The notes under the pieces were generated by a model. The model was given only the letters and a program-made list of their open reading frames with translations, searched no databases and was not told the DNA's origin. Made by a program: the position numbers and the translations under genes. This document shows, piece after piece, positions 44,901-55,210 of a stretch of 64,000 nucleotides of DNA. The DNA comes from Clavelina lepadiformis (lineage: Eukaryota > Chordata > Ascidiacea > Aplousobranchia > Clavelinidae): positions 558,001-622,000 of the forward strand of contig NC_135244.1 in assembly GCF_947623445.1 (NCBI RefSeq). The letters are read 5' to 3'. How positions within the stretch are numbered: position 1 is the stretch's first letter; every line of letters begins with the position of its first letter.

Positions 44901-47670
44901 AAACAGGCACGATTAAAGCCATGACAGGAACACTTATCTTTAGCTTAATATAGCTCATAGTAATCGCTTGTTTACTGACTCATGTCCCATCATAAACGTG
45001 TTGAATAACCTGTCTGTTATATACTGTTGGTTTCATATTGTAAAGTTATAATTGCCGTTACTGTCATAATTTGCAGCTAATTTGCTTTACATTTTCAGCA
45101 ACAACTGTTTAACCTTTTAGGGAACTAAATAAAGAAGTTCTGTTTTTTTAACCTTCAGTTTATAACTTTCAACTTTTTTTGATTAATGGACATTTTGTTG
45201 TCTCTCGCTTAATATTTAAAACGCAAACGTCAGTGGTAGTTCAGCAGTTCTATTGCTGCAAAGTGTGGTGGCAGTGTTTGATGTGTTCATGAAGTTTTTG
45301 TTTCATAGATATCTTGTTATTTGAAGGGGATTTTGCTAAATCTATGGTAAATGCGTTTTTCTCCCAGATAAATGACGAGCTTTGTAAGGCCAAGTACAAA
45401 GTGTGGATCGATAAAAATGAAATGCACGGACCAGTGTTTGGGAAAATGGCAGAAGCAGTTGAAAATGCCGACCTTTTTCTGATGTTTGCCACCAAACATT
45501 ACATGACAAGTGAAAACTGCCAAATGGAAGCCGCCTACGCTAAAGATTTGAAGAAGACCATTATCCCTATCAAAGTTGAACAAGGCTACAAGCCTAACAA
45601 TTGGTTGGGTGAGTTCCAACTCAGGTATCTGGGTGTTTGGCAACATCCAAAATATTGCCTACATCTATCTGCATGATACAGAGAAAGTTGTTTTTGTTTA
45701 GAATTCCTATTTGTTAAAGTCGTGCATTAACACAGCATTTCTTTGAGCAGGTTTGTTCTGTGCAAAAGAGCTGTATTACGACTTCAGTAACTGCAAATTT
45801 GAGGAGAAGTTTAACGAGCTAAAGGCGGGTATTGGTGAGTTAATTTGCATGTTCCATGTCATACTTCCAACTTAAATATTCGCTTTAATGTTTCATGATA
45901 TTGATTTCAAACCCATCACATAAAATGCCTACATCAGCCTGATATATATGTTTCAAGCCAAATTTCACTCTATACCCTATATTACTTCTATTCAATCCCA
46001 CCCAGTTAAATTTAAGCTACGTATTAAAATATTAAATAGTTGTTACCAGGCAAAATATCAAAAGTTAGTTACCTCCAAGAAACGCATCTTTTAAAAGTTT
46101 TGCTAGATTTCTCGGAAAAATAAAAGTTTAAAGAAAAAGGAATAACTCCAAAAACAATTCAAATTAAAATTCCAAATTTTACGAAATTCTTTGTAACAAA
46201 GTGCTTTGTTTCTTCTTATCAATGCATCTACTTTGATAGAAAAACTGCAGCAAGCTCGACAGCCAACAGATGTTGAGAAGATTCCAAAATCAAGCAAGAA
46301 ATCAGGTTTTTTGTCGTATTTTGTTGTCCATGTTGTCAATGAACACAACATATAAACTGCCTTCACTTAAAAATTTAGCATCGTTGTATTTCAGCAGTTT
46401 TAACTTGATCATGTGCTTATTTTCAAAGATGAAAATCAACCGAATGACGTTCAGACAAAAACAATTGTGACACAGATGGGAAGCGTCGAAAATCAAAGGC
46501 ACATCATGATCAGTTATCATTGGTCTTCCAAAGAACTTGCTGATAAAGTTAGTTTTATTGCTAGTCTTTTGTCATTTTCTCTCACTTTTACTTCTGAGCG
46601 CTACTTCTGATATTATGATCTCAATGGATATCTGTTTAAAAAGCCTTTACAAGCCGCATTTCACTTTTCATTCAATTTCGAATCAATGGTTACAAGCTAA
46701 TGCCGATGCATTTTTTAATGTTTCGCCAAAAAATATGTCATGGAAAATACTTTGAACGTCCGAAGCTGCCTAAGCAGCGAATTCAAGTTTAACAATTTTA
46801 AGTCAGTTTTGTGTTATCCAAGGTTTTGTATAAAAGTTTTATTTTACTCTTTTCCAGTTGTATGACAAGCTTTGTGATGCTGGTTGTAAAGTTTGGATTG
46901 ATGTGCATGAAATGAGAGGAGCTATTTACGACCGAATGTACGAAGCTGTTGAGAACGCTTTCCTTGTGCTGATGATTCACTCTTCCGAATATGGACAGAG
47001 TGAAAACTGCAGACGGGAAGCCTTGTTGGCGTCAGATCTCAAAAAACCGATAATTCCAATTATTGGGGACACCAGTTATAAAATGAATGGTTGGCTTGGT
47101 AAGTTGCTGATGTTTAATCTATGAATGTGATAAAAGGGGTCAACTATTCAAGGCATCCCGCTTGGCTCAGTAGCCGAGTAACCATAAATACGGCCCACGT
47201 ACGATATCCAGTGACGTTATACCGTGAGAATAAAATTGTTAGAGTATGTTGGAGTAATAAAATGATGACCAGCACCACGCGATATGACATTTTCCACCTC
47301 TGCTTTATACAGACTAAATTGATTTAGTAAAATTAAAGTCATACAAATTTCATTGCGTGATAAAATTTGTGCATTTCTCTCATCAGCTGACACTCGGCAG
47401 TGATAGGACCATGTTACTTATCAAGTCATTTATTCATTATCGGTAACTCCACAAATAAGAAGATTAATATTGAATATGTAATTAAGTGGCATGTGACAAA
47501 CTTTGTCTGCAAATAGATGTTAGACCTTCTTCATATAGATGCACTCTTGTGTATGTAACAACTTGAATGCTTTTACAGCGCTTCTTACCGCTGGGAAGTT
47601 GTATTGGGATTTTAGCAAAGGTTCGTTCGAAGACCATTTCCGAAATCTTTTGAAAGAAATCAGAAGGTGA
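41960..47670 (+). CDS. Triple TIR-domain protein with transposon-type N-terminal domain
   Basis: Predicted intracellular signalling or NAD-cleaving protein. Model: 41960-42149, 42309-42383, 42793-42860, 43384-43624, 44017-44091, 44486-44637, 45368-45608, 45751-45834, 46240-46305, 46429-46547, 46858-47098 and 47579-47670, totalling 1644 nt or 547 aa. Each TIR module has a short exon ending in HIMISY, a core exon and a C-terminal exon (LYYDFSNCKFEEKF, LYWDFSKGSFEDHF). The three core exons are each 241 nt with identical phases. The conserved glutamate of the (S)EACRRE, (S)ENCQME and (S)ENCRRE motifs is kept in all three. TIR1 has lost the WID and WLG residues. The N-terminal MSWVKAVWEEENGDEVEGVI...PSTW...LWP resembles a domain seen beside DUF4806 in fish and arthropod proteins. 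Exon 2's donor and the junction to TIR1 are the weakest part; an alternative lets exon 2 run to a stop at 42518. AATAAA follows at 47912. Confidence 0.72.
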
Positions 47671-48493
47671 CAAAACTTAAATAACTAAAAAATTAACTTG
47701 GTAAATATTATAATTGAATAAGTACTGAGCTACATAAACAATAATACCAGATAAAAAAGAATTATAATCATTAAACTTAGCCGTAATTGCAAACTTATTA
47801 TTTAAAACTTTGCCATAAATTAGTTGCTTATGCCTAACATTGTTGTTATTATAAAACATACATGTTTTTAATGAAAGCTAAATTTCAATTGTTTCTGCTA
47901 AATGAAGTAGAAATAAACTTGAAGCAGTATCAACTATCGTCCATGAAGCAGGAATTCCGGGAGCTGTTAATTTAAGCAATGACGTCACAGTTCAAACTCC
48001 AACAATCATCACCTTGTCTTATCGCTGCGCATTTTTGTTCAAATTTTTAAAACGTCCCCGATCTTAGAATTGTTTATCCAAGCACCGTAGTTCGCTACGT
48101 TAGGGTTTTAACCTAAGCTCCGAAGATTTATTTCGAGCTATGCACAGATATAACTTACTTAACTTTTATGCTTTAGAGTAGACCATTAGGTACTAGGGTT
48201 TGCATTATTTTGTGACGTCAGTATGAGCAGCGCTGTTGTTTTCCAGATACTCGGAGTGATCGCCACTGACCGCCAGACGTTGGTAGCGATTGAACAAGAA
48301 CAATTAATCAAATTTGTTCTCTTTTTTTGAAAAAGTTTTCCCATCAAATGTTTTTAACATCTTTGACTAAAGTTTAACCAACGCTCACGCCTGCAAGTGT
48401 ACGCGGCTGATATTGTCATCTAATTATCTCTATTCGCTTCTTCTATGAAGGGGTATTGTGTGATAATAAACTGGTGTGATGTAACAATCTTTA

Positions 48494-48590
48494 TCCTCGG
48501 ACTGAGGAAAGTCTTTGCACTTAGACCGGATGATTCCTCATCGCCAGAGCCACGATTACCGAGCTATGGCCTAAGTGCAATTTCCTATTG
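48494..48590 (+). repeat. Dispersed repeat, copy 3 (GAAAGTCTTTG family)
   Basis: CTCGGACTGAGGAAAGTCTT, TGCACTTAGACCGG, GATTCCTCATCGCCAGAGCC and ATTACCGAGC, then CTAAGTGCAA. Same order of blocks as at 4971 and 37411. Confidence 0.6.
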
Positions 48591-49277
48591 CGTAACCCTG
48601 TGCACTGGTATCAAGTGTTGTGTATCGTGTTATAAAGGTGGGATGGATTCTGTGGTGATGCCTTTTCGCAATCTCGAAACTTACCTAAATATTTTTATTG
48701 TGAACGCTTTATGTTTGCCAAATAAATGTGCCATTTAGTATATTACCATTGTGCCATTTCGAATGTTACTTTTCGGAAGTATTTTGCAAGAAATTGTGAA
48801 CGAATTTTATTAATTTATATATATTTAAACATTCTTTCAATTCTAGACAACGTCATAATTGTTTTAATTTTCCATTTACACCGTCCAGCAGGTGGCGGTA
48901 AGCATCACAAAACGGTCTCTAATGTTTGTTTAGAAGAAAGTTTTTCGTTTTCCTCATTAATTATTTTGTTGCGCGCGACACGTTTATATGCTTTGTATTA
49001 TATGCATTCTATCTATCTATGCCCAATGTATTCCGTTGTAGTCCTTTGCTTCATCGTCGCAATCAGCTGCTTGAGCTTGGTTTATGCAAGATTTCTGTAT
49101 CGCTGGTTTGTTTCCTTTTACTCCGTTGAACATGATTCCAAGATGCGACTCGCTTAATAATCTTACTTTATGACGTAACATAATTTTAAATAAACGCCTT
49201 CACTTGTAAGTACATTCGTTGCAATCTGTAGCCAATAGTATAGCGGGCCAGTACCGCGGTACTATACTACCAAGTTA

Positions 49278-49325
49278 CTGAAATCTTGAAAAAATTACCG
49301 AATTACTTTTTTCAAGAATTTTCAG
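49278..49325. repeat. Inverted repeat / hairpin
   Basis: CTGAAATCTTGAAAAAA and TTTTTTCAAGAATTTTCAG pair over about 17 bases with one small bulge, around the loop TTACCGAATTAC. Just upstream is the perfect palindrome AGTACCGCGGTACT. Possibly a short decayed element. Confidence 0.65.
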
Positions 49326-50230
49326 TCGGTCCCGGGACTCAGTACTTTTCACGCGAATAATTCGAAATTTTAACAAGTATGTGTTCAAAAATACATGTTA
49401 ATTAATCCTTAATACCATTTTTAGCATCTGTTGATCTTTTTTAATCTACAAATATTAAGTAAAATTGCAAGCGATTAACGTCACATATGTTTTGACCTAA
49501 AACATATGTTATAACGTAATTTCAAATAAAACGACTCCACTTGTAGCATATTCGTTGCAACCTGAAGCCTCAGTGTCAGAGTGTTCACGCAAGTGACCGC
49601 ACGCAAGAATAGAGTCAGATAATTCGTTCAAAATGAACAGTTTTTCACTGAAAGCAGCAGGATATGTGCAGGAAAAAAATGTTTTAAGTTGGATTTGGTT
49701 ACTTGGGGTAAAATGAGCTGAATTTTTGACGGGGTTTCAGCTTTAAACGAACATTTTCTCCACAAATTATTCGGTTATCTAAGATTTAATTCGACACAAA
49801 CATAACTCGCGCGAGTTTCTCCGCCAAGTTTATTTAACAACGATAGAATATTCACAAAATCCCATCCGCAACTGGAAACCTCCTTCCACCAAAAGGTACG
49901 AAGCCGGTTAAACGCGAGGTTCTGGTTTAAATTTAGAATTTATTTAAATATGCATTAAGTTTAAAATTAGAAGTTAATTGTTGAACTGGTTTCCAAGAAA
50001 TTTGATAAAACGCAACAAAACAAACCGGCGCCGCCAATAAAGCGACGTAAAATCAAAAGCTTTTAATTTTTCTGCAGCAAATATAGTTGTGACGTCATAC
50101 GAACACCAACTGCAACAGAACTTGCGGGGTGACCAAAACACAGTTTCACTGGCGAAGATATGACGTCATAGCAGAATAATATTACTTCATGGTATTGATT
50201 GTGCACACTTGTGGTTGGCGATAAATCATA

Positions 50231-53200
50231 TCATGCATCTCGCTGGCTTTCAGATAAGAGAAAGTCGGCTGCCAGCTGGACATTCTTATCACAGGCCATA
50301 TACGCTTGCACGCAGAAGTTCTCCTCAAAGCCGAGCGCCTTCAACTGGAAAATATATTTCAACACTTATGTATGCGAGTTTAGATGTCTATGTGTGCGCT
50401 CAACCGTTCCAAGCAAGCAGGTAGTCAAGAGAGTTCGTAAAAGAGGGCGGAAAAATTCAAAGCAAAGTTATCGCTCACGTGCTCGATGTCGGCTTGCTCC
50501 TGAGCAGTGACCCGGATGTACTGTGTGCCCGGCGGGGCTTGAGCGGGAGCCTGTTCCGCAGGGGATTCCCCGCTTGTGGGAGCGTTGATCATGTTGATGA
50601 GTTCCTGCTGATGTTCGTTGATGTACTGCACGGTTGAGATGACGTATTAGCTCGTGTACGGTATTATAAGTGACTTATTGTTACATCACAATACAAATTT
50701 ATGACTTACGAAAAAGAAGAGAGATGAGGTATTATTGGGTTAGTGACTCTATAAAGTCACGCATCATTACACTGAGCGCTGGTAATGCAGCTTTAAAGTT
50801 AAACAGCTGTATTGTTACATCATTAAAAGGACTTATGACGCACCTGAAGTAGTTGCGGGTTTTGTTGTCCGATCTGTTGTATGAAGGGGACCAACATGTC
50901 GGGGTTCTGACGAACCATCTCTGCCATGCTCTGCAGCTGCGGGTTGTTCCTCATGTAAGCGAGGGGGTTGATGTCTGCAACAACAAATCAAAACTATTCT
51001 AAACAGACTTCCAGGAGAGGAGACTTTTTTCAGGACCACAGGAGCAAGAGAACAATTGTTCAACAGAGCTCTGATGCAATAAACTTGTTTATGAGAAGAA
51101 CTGGACAAATTAATCTCGAAAACCGTATTCGGTACACAAGCTATATATTGGTGACTCCAATTCTATAAAAGATACAAATCATTTACAAACCTTCACCCTC
51201 TGCTGGTTGCTGTGGTGCTGGCGCTGGTGCTGGTTGTTCCGTTGGTGCAGCTGGTTAAAAGACCATTAATGGTTACTATTGTTAAATATGGTGTTTTGTT
51301 AACCAGTAGCAATGTCCCACCTTCACCCGCAGGCCTCGCAGGGGGTGGGGCCGCAGCTGATTGGGGGATTCCCGTCATGAGATACTCCACGGCTCGGTCG
51401 GGGTTGTTGAAGCTGGCACTCAACGCTGCTGTGACCCGATTCCTCTCGAAGCCCATAGACATAATATTTGCCACAAGCTGCTCGTACTCCTCACCGGTCA
51501 CTGAAAATATTGAACAACTTCTGTAAAAAATTGTGACGAACTGTAAGTTTTAGGATTGATGACCCCGATACTCCCACCAGAGACCAGACCCCCTCTACAC
51601 ACCCCCGTCATGCTTGGGCAGTTACCCGAGTTGACATCATCGGATAGTGATGTCATCGGTGCATTACTGAAGTGATCACTACTGCCCTCAAGTGGCATTC
51701 CATGATCCGACGAGACAAAATTATCCTCTCTCGGGGGGTGTGGGCCCGGTGTGTCCGAACCAATCATGGGTCCATCAAAGATCCCCTCCACAAGCTCACC
51801 GAGAGGGGGGAACTCCAACGGGGGGTCGCACTCAGGCAGAGGGGTAGAGTTCAGCTCGGGTAACACAAAATCCCCATCGATCACATGATCGAACGACTCA
51901 ATCAACTGCTGCTGAAATGTCACCCAATCGCCTAAACCGTCCCATCAATTGTTTAACAATTCACCCAAGTTTGTAAAATTACAAATTGCAGAGATGCAAA
52001 TGAAACTACGGGAGTCAACAATAGGATGAATGGCACCACGGCAATCAAGTTTAATCATCCAATGTCGACTAACATGGATATCTTACAAACACAATGCCTC
52101 CTTGATTATCTCATCTAGTTGGGACATTGTGTTTAGAGAATTGAGCGGATAAGTTAATAATGGATAAATGAATTCCTATATTTGAGAGATGAAACAATGG
52201 TCTTACGCTTCACGTTGCCTTTCAAATATGAAGCCATCTTATTAGTATTATTAGACAGAGCATAGGATTTATGAATGAACTACAGGCACAGCAACATTAA
52301 TAAGCTATTTCAGACTGTTTTAGCTTAAGCTAAAGGAGGTTTCACAGGTAGCTTGTTTTATTGTTACGTCATAATGCCGCTTCAGCAGGTGACCTGGTTA
52401 TGGAATGACAGTTGGACAATATATGAATAATCAAGGAAGCATTGCATGGGGCTTAATCTAAAAACCACACTCATGGAATACAATGAACAGGATGATGGTT
52501 GGAAATAGTTGCAATCACTGCTATTTGTTTAGTTTCATCATTAAGCTCGTATTTATTATTTATGCAGAGGTATATAAATAAGGACTATGATAAACAAGCA
52601 TAATAATGGTGTTGAACAAACCAAGTGCGGACTCAGAAGTAGCCAGGGTAGACGCGGGTGGAGCAGCAGCTGTGGTGGTGGTTGTAGCATCTGATGAGGG
52701 GGCGCTGGATGTACTAGAGATTGAGACACTGGTTAAAGCAAAACCATCTATTCTCTTTTGTGTCCACAGGTCAAAATAAAGCGTTTTTGTCTCAATTAGT
52801 TACAAGCTAATACCTGTTGTACATGAACGAGAACAAAACATAGAAATATTACTCACGTTTCCTGCACTTGGCCTCCACTTGATGGGGTTTCTGAGTCAGC
52901 CTTTGGTTTCTCCGCTTCTTCAGTTGATGGTTTTGGGGTCGGGCTCGATGATGTTGCTGTCATCTCTTCACTTGGTGATGCCACAGGAGAAGCAAGTGGC
53001 ACTTTTGGCTTTGCAGACGAGCGATTAATTATATAATAGCACAGGATGTGATTAAACAAAATGAGTGCAATCGAAGTTACCTTTGCAACCATGGCAACAA
53101 CAAACTTTGATTCTTCAATTTTATATTCTGAGATTGTTTTAGCATCTTCTAAAATTTTCCCTACAAATGACGAAATAAAATTCATTGAACAAATCACAAT

Positions 53201-53791
53201 ATTTTAAAGACGAAATTACAAAAACTTGTGTAGTAACCTGCATAGATTAATTTTTGACCCTCGACGGGGAAATCATCTTTCCCTCGTTCATTTTCAATCA
53301 CTTCCTTCAGTTTCTTCACCTGGAATTGAAATAATTTGATGAGCAACGACCTGATACAACTTCCACATGTGAGACGGCATTTCTTAAGCATTAATCTGTT
53401 ACGATATCAACTGGTATCGAGTCCCAAGAGGTTACGAGGCTTTTTTACATCTTGTCTTCAAGCCCGCACATTTATATAATTCAAATGAATTCATTACTCG
53501 AGGTATTTTATGTCGTAGCCTAAATGCCTACTTTCCCCACGTTTACATGCAGCTTATGACCAAATGTGTAATTAGACTATCAATCAAATTTAAGTTTAAT
53601 GTTTCCACAAAAAATCTGCGGAACTTCAATGAATGATCGCATGTGACAGCCCAAGGTATAAACATACACAAGAAACATCTCTTAGCTTAGCTTATTATCT
53701 TCTAGTGTTGCAAACTAAAACTTACTGTGTCCGTGGATTCCACTGATACTTTAAAAATTTGTTGTTGAAGCGTTTTTACTGTAACAAACAT
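50231..53791 (-). CDS. RAD23B: RAD23 (UV excision repair / proteasome shuttle)
   Basis: Binds polyubiquitinated proteins and the proteasome, and stabilises XPC in nucleotide excision repair. Ten exons on the minus strand: 53791-53726, 53319-53238, 53160-53081, 53008-52857, 52728-52622, 51500-51321, 51250-51191, 50974-50844, 50625-50479 and 50344-50231. They sum to 1119 nt, giving 372 aa (human RAD23A 363, RAD23B 409). Order: an N-terminal ubiquitin-like domain ([20 protein letters not shown]...[14 protein letters not shown]); a P/S/T-rich linker; UBA1 ([19 protein letters not shown]...[17 protein letters not shown]); the XPC-binding domain ([19 protein letters not shown]); and UBA2 ([20 protein letters not shown]). 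The junction of exons 5 and 6 restores the conserved SALVTG sequence, supporting the splice. The last exon codes ESQRDA before TGA. A candidate extra exon lies in intron 5. Confidence 0.96.
51626..51931 (-). CDS. Candidate cassette exon of RAD23 (acidic, 102 codons)
   Basis: Inside RAD23 intron 5, a minus-strand frame is open with an AG acceptor just before 51931 (CGGTTTAG) and a GGTAAC donor just after 51626. Both borders are phase 1, exactly the phase of the surrounding exons. The 306-nt exon would therefore insert 102 residues between the linker and UBA1 without a frameshift. The encoded segment begins [20 protein letters not shown], is rich in D, E, P and S, and contains short hydrophobic-acidic motifs. 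Vertebrate RAD23 has no counterpart that I know of. The frame in fact stays open further, to 51498. It could be an alternative exon, a decayed or nested gene, or chance. Confidence 0.45.
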
Positions 53792-54229
53792 TTTTACTCC
53801 TTGTTCTACTACAATGCTTATATAAAAAAAGATGCAAGATGATTTCTATTTGTATAACATGCTTCGTTAAAAATAGGCTAAAAACAATAACATGCAATAA
53901 GTTCTAATGCAAAATATGCAAACGTACGGCCGATTGTGATAAATAAGAGAATCAGACAAAAGACAATAGTATTCATATACATCTGTATTTGATGATATCT
54001 CTTGAATAGACTCAAGACTATTCTGATGTTGCATATCACCATCGCATGCAAACAGTCAGGCTGGCTGACAAACAGGTAGGAATTTAAAACCAAATCCTAA
54101 AAGATTCAAATTCAAAATGTCAATTTATTTTGAATAGTTGGAACAGTGACAATCGCAATCACCAATAAAATGAAACCGAAATAATAACAGGCACATGCAT
54201 TTCTCATGTCAATTTTTTTTACTCTAACG

Positions 54230-54536
54230 CAGACATGTGCAACCAGTGGCCCGCGGGCCGCAGTGCGGGCGCAGTGGTGCTCAGCAAAATGTTAGAACTT
54301 CATACTACGCTTGACTGAATTTAGTTTCCTCATCTTCCATCGACAATTATTCACAGTTTTTCAATAAATTGTCGCACAAGTGTGTCGTGGACTGCATTAA
54401 ATCTATTTCTTAACTACATAAACTACATAGGAAAGTCGTTTTACGATACTAATTTTTTCTGAAAAAATCATGTGGCCCGTGTTGTCATTCAAAATTTTGT
54501 ATTTGGCACTCCAGTGAAAAAGGTTGCACATGCCTG
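54230..54536. mobile_element. hAT-type non-autonomous transposon
   Basis: The left end CAGACATGTGCAACCAGTGG and right end AGGTTGCACATGCCTG are inverted repeats. GGCCCGCGGGCCGC just inside the left end and GTGGCCCGTG inside the right are typical of hAT families. Flanks CTCTAACG (54222-54229) and CTCTAACA (54537-54544) give a 7-of-8 target-site duplication. It is 307 bp long with no ORF. Confidence 0.85.
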
Positions 54537-55159
54537 CTCTAACACAACCAGTTGAGTAAAACGATGATATGATATTTCCTCGAGTACAATCACTGTGAGC
54601 CATAATGGAAAACACAGCAACAGCATCTTCAACATTTTTAAAAAGACTGTGTTGAAGACCGAATGTATCGTATCAACATAAAAGAGCTTAACTTAACATA
54701 GTGGTTTTGTGCTTAGGATTTGTTCATTCCAGACTGGGGAAAGGAACTCAAGACATCGTTTTATCCATCCTGCATTCCCAGTATCTCATCAAAAAGTGTC
54801 TTTCCAGCCAGTGATCAAGTGTCTTAAACGTAATCGGTTGTTTCTTGTTTGAAGTACTGTAGCAATATATAGCAGGGAGACGTTTTTTACGAAGTAGACT
54901 AAGTCGGGAAAGGAGTCATGATGGCCAAAAGATTCAAATAATGGGTCTAGTATAAAAGTACACAACAACAGAATGCCTTTGTATACCAGACCGCAGCTAC
55001 TGAAGTTGTGACGACATCTGGTTTTGCACTTAAATACTAAACCCCGAATTTGTACGAAATATGCTACATTTTCATTAAATATATGAATTTACTATTTCCA
55101 TTCACCAAGTTGCAAAATGGCCTTTTATAGGTTTACTATTCTCGTTTTGGATGAGAGAG

Positions 55160-55210
55160 ACCCAGTAATGATTGAGCTCATATGCTGGCGGTTTTGGGTT
55201 CGAAGTCTGC
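55160..55210 (+). mobile_element. tRNA-like SINE fragment, second copy
   Basis: ATGCTGGCGGTTTTGGGTTC followed by GAAGTC matches the minus-strand unit at 40855-40925 and contains a B-box-like GGTTCGAAGTC. No complete tRNA fold seen. Confidence 0.45.

Larger units (their letters stand above)
47671..50230. other. Convergent intergenic region
   Basis: Lies between the ends of the plus-strand TIR gene and the minus-strand RAD23 gene. Holds both 3' UTRs, a dispersed repeat (48494-48590), a direct repeat (about 49172-49235 and 49505-49570), a palindrome AGTACCGCGGTACT at 49250 and a hairpin (49278-49325). No gene recognised. Confidence 0.55.
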
